From: Streptomyces sp. NBRC 109706
GTDB taxonomy: Bacteria > Actinomycetota > Actinomycetes > Streptomycetales > Streptomycetaceae
NCBI RefSeq assembly: GCF_000974485.1
Contig: NZ_BBOM01000011.1
Location: 619,347 to 683,346 of the forward strand
Reading direction: 5' to 3'
Length of the DNA: 64,000 nt
Part shown: positions 52,904 to 60,310 of the stretch, piece by piece
Numbering within the stretch: the stretch's first letter is position 1
Layout: every line of letters begins with the position of its first letter
The notes under the pieces: model-generated
Database searches by the model: none
What the model saw: the letters and a program-made list of their open reading frames with translations, nothing else
Told to the model about the DNA's origin: nothing
Program-made: the position numbers and the translations under genes

Positions 52904-53251
52904 ATGTCCAAAGAGGTCGTATCCCTCTTCTTCCAGGCGAGCCACGACAACGACGTCGAAACGGCCATGAGCTGTTTCGCGGAGGACGGCATCTGGGTCG
53001 ACCCCACCGGCAAGGTCTACGAGCGGAACGAGATCAAGGAATACCTCGTCCAGCAGATCGGGGTCCTTGAGGACTTCCACAGCCAGGGAGTCTCCGTCAA
53101 CTACTTCGACATGGTCGAGGCCCCCGACGGACGCGTCTATATCGGTGCCTCGGTGAAGGCCGCGGACGGCACCGAGATCCGCCGCTTCCTGGACGTCTTC
53201 GAGATGCGCGACGGAAAGATCGCCGTCAAGGACGTCTTCGGCAAGCAGTAG
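52904..53251 (+). CDS. SnoaL-like / NTF2-fold protein
   Basis: A 115-residue single-domain protein with the NTF2-like pattern: N-terminal helices with aromatic residues (VSLFFQASHDND), FAEDGIWVDPTGK, a helix with YLVQQIGV, and C-terminal strands RFLDVFEMRDGKIAVKDVF. Relatives include limonene-1,2-epoxide hydrolase, SnoaL cyclases and polyether epoxide-opening enzymes; others are ketosteroid-isomerase-like. It sits between two P450s with a ferredoxin, so epoxide opening or ether-ring closure on an oxidised chain is reasonable, but the catalytic residues cannot be assigned with confidence. The ATG follows GAAGGAGCGG. Confidence 0.8.
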   Translation: MSKEVVSLFFQASHDNDVETAMSCFAEDGIWVDPTGKVYERNEIKEYLVQQIGVLEDFHSQGVSVNYFDMVEAPDGRVYIGASVKAADGTEIRRFLDVFEMRDGKIAVKDVFGKQ

Positions 53252-53303
53252 AGCCGAAAGCAGTAGAGCCGAAAGCAGGAAAGCCGAAAGCAGCAGAGCC
53301 GAC
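53245..53303 (+). repeat. 15-bp tandem repeat, 3.9 copies, across the SnoaL stop
   Basis: GCAGTAGAGCCGAAA at 53245 and 53260 (identical), GCAGGAAAGCCGAAA at 53275, and GCAGCAGAGCCGA at 53290. The period equals five codons. The stop TAG of the SnoaL-like gene is inside unit 1, is repeated in unit 2, and is sense (GAA, CAG) in units 3 and 4. Confidence 0.85.
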
Positions 53304-53387
53304 CCCGACCGGTCCGGCCGCCGCCCCGCCCCCGGCAACGGGCACGGCCGGACCGGTCCCACCTCGGCGGCCCGAGGAGGGAGCCAC

Positions 53388-53624
53388 ATGAGTGACCCAC
53401 GTTGGCACACCGAAGTCGACCGCGGCCGGTGCGTCGGCTCCGGCATGTGCGTGAGCATGGCGCCCACGCACTTCCGGCTCGACCAGGGACGCGCCCGCAC
53501 TCTGCGGGACGACGCCACCGCCCCCGACGAGTCGATCGTGGATGTGGCCGAGTCCTGCCCCGCCGAGGCGATCACCGTGCGCGACGCCGCCTCCGGCCGC
53601 CTCGTCGCACCCCAGGACGTCTGA
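53388..53624 (+). CDS. [3Fe-4S]-type ferredoxin
   Basis: A 78-residue ferredoxin of the type that serves actinobacterial P450s. Cluster ligands are Cys15 and Cys21 (CVGSGMC) and Cys57 in SCPAEAI; the position that would hold a fourth Cys is not Cys, as in 3Fe-4S ferredoxins. ATG follows CGAGGAGGGAGCCAC. It ends 19 bp before the second P450 and is probably the electron donor for one or both P450s; no ferredoxin reductase gene is present. Confidence 0.92.
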   Translation: MSDPRWHTEVDRGRCVGSGMCVSMAPTHFRLDQGRARTLRDDATAPDESIVDVAESCPAEAITVRDAASGRLVAPQDV

Positions 53625-53643
53625 CTCCCAAGGGGAGAACCCG

Positions 53644-54852
53644 ATGAGTGACGAGACCGAACTCACCACTTACCCGTTCAGCGAGCCCGACCGCCTGTCG
53701 GTCGACCCCGGATACGCGGCGGCCAGGGAACGCGAGGGGCTGACCCGCGCCCAACTCCCCTACGGCAGCCCGACCTGGCTGCTGACCCGCTACGACGACG
53801 TCAAGTCCATGCTGGGCGACCCCAGGTTCAGCCGGGAGGCCGTCGTCGGCGAGGACGAACCCCGGTTCATGCCGTATGTGCACCGCTCCGACGCCCTCAC
53901 CACCATGGACCCACCGCGACACACCCGGCTGCGCCGCGTCGTCTCCCGCGCCTTCTCCTCGCGGCGCATCGAAACCCTGCGGCCCAGGACACAACGCATC
54001 GTGGACGATTTGCTCGACGCCATGGAACGCGCCCCCGCGCCCGTCGACCTGATGGAGTCGTTCGCCCTCCAGGTGCCCATGGCCGTCATCTGCGAACTCC
54101 TCGGCGTCCCCTTCGACGACCGCGAACGGTTCCACGAGTGGAGCGCCGTCCTGGCCTCCACCGCCACCTCGGGAGTCGATGTCGACGTCCTCATGCGGGC
54201 CAACGAGGACCTGCGTGCCTACCTCGCCGACCTCGTCGAACAGCGCCGCCGGGAACCCGCCGAGGACCTGCTGACCGTCCTCGTCGAAGCCCGCGACACC
54301 GAGGACCGCCTCACCGAGGACGAGATGATCTCACTCGCCTGGTCGGTGCTGCTCGCCGGCTACGAGATCACCGCCTACCAGATCGGCAACTTCGTCCACA
54401 CCCTGCTCACCCACCCCGACCTGGCGGCCCGGCTGAGCAAACACCCCGAGGACGTGGCACCCGCCGTCGAGGAACTGCTGCGCCACATCCCGCTCACCTC
54501 CTCCGCGTTCTTCCCCCGACGCGCCACCGAGGACGTCGAACTCGGCGGCACCCTGGTGCGCGCCGGAGAGGCGGTCCTGCCGTCCATGATGTCCGCCAAC
54601 CGCGACGAAACGGCGTTCCCCGACGCCGCCCGCATCGACTTCGACCGCGCCCCCGACGTCCAACACCTCAGCTTCAGCTACGGAATTCATCACTGCCTGG
54701 GCGCCCAACTCGCCCGGATGGAGCTGCAGGTGGTCACCGGCACCCTGTTCCGCCGCTTCCCCGAACTGCGGCTGGCCGTCCCCGCCGAGGAGGTGCCCTG
54801 GCGCGAGGGAGCCATCCTGCGCGGCCCGATACGACTTCCCGTCACCTGGTGA
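53644..54852 (+). CDS. cytochrome P450 (second)
   Basis: A 402-residue P450. Heme motif FSYGIHHCLG with ligand Cys351 (Ser where many relatives have Gly). The I-helix reads LAGYEITAY, with Ile before the conserved Thr instead of the common Thr-Thr. ExxR is present in EELLRH. ATG 53644 follows AAGGGGAGAACCCG. It is only distantly similar to the first P450, so a different oxidation site is likely. It is the last gene of the PKS-tailoring transcript, followed by a hairpin. Confidence 0.92.
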   Translation: MSDETELTTYPFSEPDRLSVDPGYAAAREREGLTRAQLPYGSPTWLLTRYDDVKSMLGDPRFSREAVVGEDEPRFMPYVHRSDALTTMDPPRHTRLRRVVSRAFSSRRIETLRPRTQRIVDDLLDAMERAPAPVDLMESFALQVPMAVICELLGVPFDDRERFHEWSAVLASTATSGVDVDVLMRANEDLRAYLADLVEQRRREPAEDLLTVLVEARDTEDRLTEDEMISLAWSVLLAGYEITAYQIGNFVHTLLTHPDLAARLSKHPEDVAPAVEELLRHIPLTSSAFFPRRATEDVELGGTLVRAGEAVLPSMMSANRDETAFPDAARIDFDRAPDVQHLSFSYGIHHCLGAQLARMELQVVTGTLFRRFPELRLAVPAEEVPWREGAILRGPIRLPVTW

Positions 54853-54905
54853 ACCAGCAAGGCCAACAAGCGAGTTGAGACACCGTACCGACACCGACCG
54901 CCCCG

Positions 54906-54935
54906 CCGCCGCCCCCGTGGCGACGGGGCCGCCGG
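54906..54935 (+). terminator. hairpin after the second P450
   Basis: Arms 54906-54918 and 54923-54935 pair at 11 of 13 positions around a 4-nt loop, 53 bp after the P450 stop. A likely end of the long PKS-tailoring operon. Confidence 0.45.
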
Positions 54936-54977
54936 CCTGCCCGCACCCCCACACCCACACGGGTGACGCGCCCACTC

Positions 54978-54995
54978 ACTATCGTTGCGGAAACC
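54978..54995 (+). promoter_or_regulatory. HxlR-box candidate upstream of the first NmrA-like gene
   Basis: ACTATCGTTGCGGAAACC differs by one base from ACTATCGTTGCGGTAACC, found in the same orientation relative to the paralogous reductase gene (58250-58233, minus strand). The box ends 82 bp before the GTG at 55078; at the paralogue the distance is 71 bp. Confidence 0.6.
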
Positions 54996-55077
54996 GTGGT
55001 CCCGCCGAGTAGCGTCACGATATCGGCCGGTGACATGCCCCGGCCTCCCCGTCGAACGGTCGAACGAAGGAGACCCG

Positions 55078-55767
55078 GTGAGCAGGATTGTCGTATTCGG
55101 AGCGGGCGGACGAGGCGGCCAGCGCGTCGTCGCCGAGGCACTGTCCCGGGGCCACCAGGTCACCGCCGTGGTCCGCGACCCCGCCAAATACGCCCAACTG
55201 GCCTCCGACGCCGTGACCCTGGTCGCGGGAGACGTCACCGACCCCGACAGCATCGCCGCCGTGTCCACCGGACACGACGCCGCCATCGTCTCCGTCTACC
55301 GGCCCGACGTCGACGCCTCCGCCTACTACGGCGCCGCGGCCCGCGCCCTGCTCGCCGGCCTGGAGAAGGCCGGCGTCGAACGCCTCGTCATCCTCGGCAT
55401 CGGCACCCTGCTGGAGAGCGCGCCCGGCGTCCGCTTCATGGACCAGCCCGAGTTCCCCGCCTCCTTCGCGCCGTTCAACAACGGCCGCGCCGTCGAGCTG
55501 GAGGTGCTGCGGACCAACGGCTCCGCCGTCGACTGGGTGGTGGTCGCCGCGCCCCCCACCCCCCTGGACAACGTCACCCCCCGCACCGGCCGCTACCGCA
55601 CCACCGGCAACCGGCTGCTGCCCTACGACAACGGCGACGGCCCCACCTTCGACTACCCCTACGACGACAGGGGCCCGAAGTTCACCTTCACCGACCTCGC
55701 CGTCGCCCTGGTCGACGAGGCCGACACGCCACGGCACCACCGCCAGCTGGTCGGCGTCACCCACTGA
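55078..55767 (+). CDS. NAD(P)-binding NmrA-like (atypical SDR) oxidoreductase A
   Basis: A 229-residue Rossmann protein starting MSRIVVFGAGGRGGQRV, with the atypical-SDR dinucleotide motif GAGGRGG, RDPAKY and GDVTD segments. It resembles NAD(P)H quinone reductase-like or flavin reductase-like NmrA proteins; the substrate is unknown. GTG 55078 follows GAAGGAGACCCG; a longer in-frame start at 54985 would run through the shared operator. It is a clear paralogue of the product of 57511-58161 and shares the 18-bp box with it. It may detoxify an electrophilic product or act in tailoring. Confidence 0.82.
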   Translation: MSRIVVFGAGGRGGQRVVAEALSRGHQVTAVVRDPAKYAQLASDAVTLVAGDVTDPDSIAAVSTGHDAAIVSVYRPDVDASAYYGAAARALLAGLEKAGVERLVILGIGTLLESAPGVRFMDQPEFPASFAPFNNGRAVELEVLRTNGSAVDWVVVAAPPTPLDNVTPRTGRYRTTGNRLLPYDNGDGPTFDYPYDDRGPKFTFTDLAVALVDEADTPRHHRQLVGVTH

Positions 55768-55851
55768 CCACCACCCGCCGACGCCTCGTGGGACGAACCG
55801 GCCGCGCCGCCCCTCCCACGAGGCGCCACGGGCGGCCGACCGCGGACACCC

Positions 55852-55887
55852 GCCGAGGAAGACGCCGAGGAAGACGCCGAGGAAGAC
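55852..55887 (+). repeat. 12-bp tandem repeat carrying the Shine-Dalgarno of the exporter gene
   Basis: GCCGAGGAAGAC is repeated three times without change at 55852, 55864 and 55876, ending 4 bp before the MFS start codon. Each unit contains GAGGAAG, so the exporter has three potential ribosome binding sequences, the last one at working distance. Confidence 0.85.
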
Positions 55888-55891
55888 GAAG

Positions 55892-57388
55892 ATGACCAAC
55901 GCCCCGCGAGCCGGCCAGGCCCCGAGCACCCGCGTCAGCCGCGGGGTCGCCCTGGCCCTCATCTCGCTGGCCCAGCTGATGATCACCCTGGACTCGACGA
56001 TCGTGTCGGTCGCCCTGCCCGCCATCCAGGACGCGGTCGACCTCAGCGACGCCGGCCGCCAGTGGACCGTCACCGCCTACACCCTCGCCTTCGGCGGCCT
56101 GCTTCTGCTCGGCGGGCGCGTCGGCGACCTCATCGGCCGCAAACAGGCCCTGCTCATCGGCGTGGCCGGCTTCGTCCTCGCCTCCGTGCTCGGCGGCGCC
56201 GCCGTCAACGTCGAAATGCTGCTCGGCGCCCGCGCCCTCCAGGGCGTGTTCGCCGCCCTGATCGCGCCCTCCACCCTCTCCCTGATCACCACCACCTTCA
56301 CCGAACCACGGGAACGCGCCAAGGCGTTGGGCGTCTACGCCGCCTGCGCCATGTCCGGCGGAGCCCTCGGCCTCGTCCTCGGCGGCGTCCTCACCGACTA
56401 CCTGAACTGGCGCTGGTGCCTCTTCGTCAACGTCCCCCTCGGCGCCGCCGTCCTCATCGGCGTGCTCACCTCCGTGCCGACGCCCCCCAGGGAAGGCCGC
56501 TCCCGCCTCGACGTGCCCGGCGCCGTCCTCAGCTCCCTCGCCATGCTCGGCCTGATCTACGGCTTCGGCGAGGCCGCCGAATACGGCTGGTCCTCCTGGC
56601 AGGTCATCGGCGCCCTGGCCGCCGCCGCGCTCCTGATGGCCGTCTTCCTGCTCAGCCAGTCCCGGGTGACCCAACCCCTCCTGCCGCTGCGCGTCCTCGC
56701 CAACCGCGACAGCGCCGCCGCGTTCCTCGCCATGGGCGTCGCCGCGTTCTGCACCTACGGAATGCTGCTCGGCATGACGTACCAGTTCCAGACCGTCATG
56801 GGCTACTCGCCCCTCAGGACCGGACTGGCCTTCCTCGGCTACGTCGGCACCGCCGTCGTCTTCTCCACCCAGGTCGCCCGCTGGCTCGTGGCGCGCGCCC
56901 CGCTGGGCCCCATGATCGCCTCCGGCCTCGGCGTGTTCGCCGTGGCGCTGCTGCTCCTGACCCGCCTCACCCCGGAGTCCGACTATCTGACGGACATCCT
57001 GCCGGCGCTGATGCTGTTCGGCATCGGCGTGGGAACGCTGACGGTGCCCGCCATGACCACCGTGATGACGGTGACCGAGAGCCGCGACTCCGGCGTCGCC
57101 TCCGCCATCATCAACACCGTGCAACAGGCCGGCGGTTCCGTCGGCGCCGCGCTGCTGAACACCATCTCGATCAGCGCCGCCGCCACCTACCTCGCCAGCC
57201 GCGACGGGGACCCGGGCAGCGAGCTCAGCGCCTCCGTGCACGGCTTTGTCGTCGCCTCCCGCTGGAGCGTCGGCATCGCGCTGGCCACCGCCCTCGTCGT
57301 CCTGGTCGCGGTCCGCGTCCGCACCGGCCCGCAACCCCGCGCCGTCGCCGGACAGCGGGAGAACGAAACCGAACCTGCGGACGTCTGA
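55892..57388 (+). CDS. DHA2-type (14-TMS) MFS exporter
   Basis: A 498-residue EmrB/QacA-type drug:proton antiporter. The motif LDSTIVSVALP lies in the first helix, motif A reads GGRVGDLIGRKQ, and motif C-like glycine-rich ALGLVLGGVLTD follows; about 14 hydrophobic segments can be drawn. Such proteins export polyketides and other amphiphiles across the membrane, giving self-resistance. It lies in the HxlR island between two NmrA-like reductase genes, 124 bp after the first. The short tandem repeat over its ribosome binding site is unusual. Confidence 0.9.
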   Translation: MTNAPRAGQAPSTRVSRGVALALISLAQLMITLDSTIVSVALPAIQDAVDLSDAGRQWTVTAYTLAFGGLLLLGGRVGDLIGRKQALLIGVAGFVLASVLGGAAVNVEMLLGARALQGVFAALIAPSTLSLITTTFTEPRERAKALGVYAACAMSGGALGLVLGGVLTDYLNWRWCLFVNVPLGAAVLIGVLTSVPTPPREGRSRLDVPGAVLSSLAMLGLIYGFGEAAEYGWSSWQVIGALAAAALLMAVFLLSQSRVTQPLLPLRVLANRDSAAAFLAMGVAAFCTYGMLLGMTYQFQTVMGYSPLRTGLAFLGYVGTAVVFSTQVARWLVARAPLGPMIASGLGVFAVALLLLTRLTPESDYLTDILPALMLFGIGVGTLTVPAMTTVMTVTESRDSGVASAIINTVQQAGGSVGAALLNTISISAAATYLASRDGDPGSELSASVHGFVVASRWSVGIALATALVVLVAVRVRTGPQPRAVAGQRENETEPADV

Positions 57389-57417
57389 CGGCCCCGCCCC
57401 GGTGCCGGGACCCGAAC

Positions 57418-57454
57418 ACGACAACCGGAAACGACAACCCGGAAACGACAACGG
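57418..57454. repeat. 13-14 bp repeat, three copies, after the exporter gene
   Basis: ACGACAACC(C)GGAA occurs at 57418 and 57431, and ACGACAACGG at 57445, in the gap between convergent genes and directly beside the terminator hairpin. Confidence 0.7.
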
Positions 57455-57495
57455 AGTGGGGACGGCGGCACCGCCCGGGCCGCCGCCCCCACTCC
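57453..57495. terminator. bidirectional terminator hairpin between convergent genes
   Basis: Arms 57453-57469 and 57479-57495 pair over 17 bp with one mismatch and a 9-nt loop. It serves the exporter gene from the left and the NmrA-like gene from the right. Confidence 0.7.
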
Positions 57496-57510
57496 CGTCC
57501 GTCCGGCCCG

Positions 57511-58161
57511 TCAGGCGACGGCGACCAGCGCCCGGTGGTGCTTGGGCGCCTCGATCTCGTCGATCAACGCCACCGCGAGGTCCGTGTAGGAGAAGGCCGG
57601 GGCCCCCTCCTCCGACGGCAGCACGGAACGCCCACCCGAGGTGTAACGACCCGGCCGCTCCGCCTCGTTGTCCAGCACCGCCGGCGGCGGCGCCAGCACC
57701 AGCCAGTCGATCTCGGTCTCGGCCTGCTCCAGCGCCTCCAGCTCGGCGACATGCCCCAGCGAGAAGATCCGGCCCTCCTCGGGGAAGTCCGGCGTGTCAT
57801 GCACCGCCACGCCCGGCGACACCTCCAGCGCGGTGCCGATCCCCACCACCAGCAGGCGACCCACCCCGGACCGGCCCAGGCCCTTCACCAGGGCGCGCGC
57901 CGCGCCGCCGAAGAACTCGTCCACCGGCAGGCCCGGCTGGAACGACGCCTGGATGGCGGCGTCATGCCCCTCCGACACCTTCGCGATGCTGTCGGCATCC
58001 AGCACGTCACCGGCGACCACGGTGACCGCCTCGCCGCTCAGGTCCTCGTACTTGGCGGGGTCGCGCACCACGGCGGTGACCTGGTGACCACGGGACACGG
58101 CCTCGGCGACCGCCCGACGTCCAGCCTTTCCTCCGGCACCGAAAACCACAATCTTGCTCAT
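57511..58161 (-). CDS. NAD(P)-binding NmrA-like (atypical SDR) oxidoreductase B
   Basis: A 216-residue paralogue of oxidoreductase A, sharing long identical stretches such as SRGHQVTAVVRDPAKY and FTDLAVALIDE-like C-terminal sequence. It has the GAGGKAG dinucleotide motif after the first strand. ATG 58161 follows GGAGG at 8 bp; an ATG 21 bp upstream is less well placed. It is divergent from the hxlR gene, with the 18-bp box between them, the classic arrangement of an HxlR-type repressor and its target. Role probably redox or electrophile stress defence; substrate unknown. Confidence 0.82.
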   Translation of the reverse strand: MSKIVVFGAGGKAGRRAVAEAVSRGHQVTAVVRDPAKYEDLSGEAVTVVAGDVLDADSIAKVSEGHDAAIQASFQPGLPVDEFFGGAARALVKGLGRSGVGRLLVVGIGTALEVSPGVAVHDTPDFPEEGRIFSLGHVAELEALEQAETEIDWLVLAPPPAVLDNEAERPGRYTSGGRSVLPSEEGAPAFSYTDLAVALIDEIEAPKHHRALVAVA

Positions 58162-58232
58162 CCCGAGTCCTCCGTTCGACAAAGCCCGGCAAGCGGCCGC
58201 GGCTGTGACTGCACGTTAGACGGCACTACCCT

Positions 58233-58250
58233 GGTTACCGCAACGATAGT
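58233..58250 (-). promoter_or_regulatory. HxlR-box candidate in the divergent reductase/hxlR promoter
   Basis: On the minus strand the sequence is ACTATCGTTGCGGTAACC, 71 bp before the reductase start and 9 bp before the hxlR start. It matches the box at 54978-54995 at 17 of 18 positions. The position suggests autoregulation of hxlR plus control of both reductase genes. Confidence 0.6.
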
Positions 58251-58259
58251 TGGGGTACT

Positions 58260-58622
58260 GTGGGGAGCGTGAGTGAGCCACTGGACCCGGAGATGTTCAA
58301 CGGGTGCAAGAGTTTCGCATTGCCCATCCGCTTCGGCAACAAGTGGACGGGGAAAATCCTGCTCTGTCTGCGGGATGATCGCCGGCGCTTCTCGGAGCTT
58401 CAGACGGCCCTTCAGGGCATCACCCCCAAGGTTCTCGCCGAGTCCCTGCGCGCGCTGGAACGCGACGGATTCGTCTCCCGCACCTCCTACCCCGAGGTGC
58501 CCCCCCGCGTCGAGTACGAGCTGACGGATCTCGGGCGCTCCCTCCTCGAACCGATGGCAGCCCTCTGCAGATGGACCGAGGCCCATCTCACCGAGCTGCT
58601 GGCCGAGCGCACCTCCGTCTGA
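58260..58622 (+). CDS. HxlR-family winged-helix regulator
   Basis: A 120-residue MarR-like HxlR regulator. Family features are the N-terminal Cys (FNGCKSFALPIRFGNKWT), FSELQTALQGITPKVLAESLRALERDGFVSR (recognition helix and wing) and VEYELTDLGRSLL. The N-terminal cysteine is the thiol sensor in relatives such as YodB that respond to quinones and aldehydes. The start is uncertain: GTG 58260 or GTG 58269 (MSEPLDPEMF). It is divergent from oxidoreductase B and probably controls both reductases and perhaps the exporter. Confidence 0.85.
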   Translation: MGSVSEPLDPEMFNGCKSFALPIRFGNKWTGKILLCLRDDRRRFSELQTALQGITPKVLAESLRALERDGFVSRTSYPEVPPRVEYELTDLGRSLLEPMAALCRWTEAHLTELLAERTSV

Positions 58623-58830
58623 CCCCGCCCCTTCGCCCAACTCCCCGGTAGCGAACGGCCCTTGACAACGCCTCGGGCCACCCGCACCCCCCTTTTCACG
58701 CCACGACAGTCCCAGCACCACGGTCCGCGTACCCCCACCGCCACCGGCGTCCCGGGTACGCGGACCTTCGCGTTCCCCACCACCCCCGTGTCCCCGCGAA
58801 CAGCTCCCCCTGCCCCGGCACCGCCGAAGA
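58623..58830. other. spacer between hxlR and the CCR promoter
   Basis: No gene is evident. A perfect 13-bp inverted repeat lies at 58722-58766, described separately, and an isolated TTGACA at 58663 lacks a matching -10. Confidence 0.5.
58722..58766. terminator. perfect 13-bp inverted repeat, possible terminator
   Basis: GGTCCGCGTACCC (58722-58734) pairs with GGGTACGCGGACC (58754-58766) around a 19-nt loop, 99 bp after the hxlR stop and upstream of the CCR promoter. There is no U-run. It could insulate the CCR operon or be an operator; the long loop leaves either open. Confidence 0.45.
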
Positions 58831-58874
58831 GGGGGTGTAGGGGGTGGCTGCCCCGACAGGTCGCTGGCTAGCGT
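58831..58874 (+). promoter_or_regulatory. paired G-tract promoter module upstream of CCR
   Basis: GGGGGTG at 58831 and TAGGGGGTG (tract from 58840) have the same 9-bp period as the module at 5288. TAGCGT at 58869 is 29 bp after the second tract. The CCR start is 60 bp further on. Confidence 0.55.
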
Positions 58875-58934
58875 CTTCAAGAGGCCGGAACCCGTGATAT
58901 TCGGCCTCCATTTGTTCGTCACTCGTCATTCCCG

Positions 58935-60308
58935 ATGGATGCGGACGGAGAGATAGCCGTGGGGTCTTTGGTCGACGCGCTTCTGGAAGGCGCGACACCG
59001 CAAGAATTGGAACGCGCGGACTTACCCGACGAATACACGGCCGCTCATCTGCGCGCCGAGGATTCCGAGATGTTTCGCGGAGTCGCGGACAAGGACGTCC
59101 GGAAATCCATCCGAGTGGGCGCCGTGCCCATGCCGGAACTCGCACCCGACGAGGTGCTGGTGGCCGTCATGGCCAGCGCGGTCAACTACAACACCGTCTG
59201 GTCCGCCATGTTCGAACCGGTCTCCACCTTCCGGTTCCTCAAGAACTTCGCCCGCCAGGGCGGCTGGACCACCCGACACGACCTGCCCTACCAGGTGGTG
59301 GGCTCCGACGGCGCCGGAGTGATCGTCCGCGTCGGCAGCGGCGTCCGCCGCTGGCGGATCGGTGACCATGTCGTCCTCAGCCCCGCCTATGTCGACGACC
59401 AGGAACCCGCCACCCACAGCGACGGCATGCTCGGCGAGGAACAACGCGCCTGGGGCTTCGAAACCAACTTCGGCGGCCTCGGCGAGTACACCGTCGTCAG
59501 GACCAGCCAACTCGTCCCCAAGCCGCCCCACCTCACCTGGGAGGAGGCCGCCAGCAACACCCTGTGCGCCGGCACCGCCTACCGCATGCTGGTGGGCGAC
59601 CGGGGCGCCCGCATCAAACAGGGCGACGTCGTCCTCATCTGGGGCGCCGGCGGCGGACTCGGCGGCTACGCCGTGCAGTTCGTGCGCAACGGCGGCGGCA
59701 TCCCCGTCGGCATCGTCGGCTCCGAGAGCAAAGCCGACGTGGTGCGCCGACTCGGCTGCTCCATCGTGATCAGCCGCGAGGAGATCGGACTCACCGACGA
59801 CCCCACCGACGACCCCGACCGGGTCCTGACGATCGGCAAACGCCTCGGCGCCCTCATCCGCGAACGCGCCGGCCGCGACCCCGACGTCGTCTTCGAACAC
59901 GTCGGACGGGCCACCTTCGGCATCTCCGTCTTCGTCGTCCGCCGCGGCGGAACCGTGGTGACCTGCGGATCCAGCACCGGCTACCAGCACGTCTTCGACA
60001 ACCGCTACCTGTGGATGCGCCTCAAACGGATCGTCGGCAGCCATGTCGCCAACCTCCAGGAAGCATGGGACTGCAACCGGCTCATCGCCTCCGGCCGCAT
60101 CGTGCCCACCCTCTCCGCCGTCCACCCCCTCGCCGATGTCGCCGACGCCTGCCGCCTCGTGCAGGAGAACCGCCACACCGGCAAGGTCGCCATCCTCTGC
60201 CTCGCCCCCGAGACCGGACTCGGCGTGACCGACCCCGCGTTCCGCGCCCGCATCGGCGACGAACGACTGAACCCGCTGCGGGGACTCACCCCGCCCATCG
60301 GAGAGTGA
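58935..60308 (+). CDS. ccr: crotonyl-CoA carboxylase/reductase (CCR)
   Basis: A 457-residue medium-chain reductase with CCR features: NYN in ASAVNYNTVW, FET in WGFETNFGG and His in GYQHVFDNRYLWM correspond to the CO2-binding Asn, Phe-Glu and His of characterised CCRs. The NADPH motif is GAGGGLGG. CCR reductively carboxylates crotonyl-CoA to ethylmalonyl-CoA; homologues in clusters take longer 2-enoyl-CoAs to larger alkylmalonyl-CoAs. Leu30 is encoded by TTA. It heads a tight operon (2-bp gap, then 4-bp overlap) with a KAS III and a 3-hydroxyacyl-CoA dehydrogenase, and its promoter carries the shared G-tract module. It should supply the module 6 AT. Confidence 0.93.
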   Translation: MDADGEIAVGSLVDALLEGATPQELERADLPDEYTAAHLRAEDSEMFRGVADKDVRKSIRVGAVPMPELAPDEVLVAVMASAVNYNTVWSAMFEPVSTFRFLKNFARQGGWTTRHDLPYQVVGSDGAGVIVRVGSGVRRWRIGDHVVLSPAYVDDQEPATHSDGMLGEEQRAWGFETNFGGLGEYTVVRTSQLVPKPPHLTWEEAASNTLCAGTAYRMLVGDRGARIKQGDVVLIWGAGGGLGGYAVQFVRNGGGIPVGIVGSESKADVVRRLGCSIVISREEIGLTDDPTDDPDRVLTIGKRLGALIRERAGRDPDVVFEHVGRATFGISVFVVRRGGTVVTCGSSTGYQHVFDNRYLWMRLKRIVGSHVANLQEAWDCNRLIASGRIVPTLSAVHPLADVADACRLVQENRHTGKVAILCLAPETGLGVTDPAFRARIGDERLNPLRGLTPPIGE

Positions 60309-60310
60309 CC

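Noticed and set aside
53245..53303. Tandem repeat considered as a CRISPR array
   Set aside because: Units are contiguous with no spacers and no cas genes are present; the same applies to the repeat at 55852.
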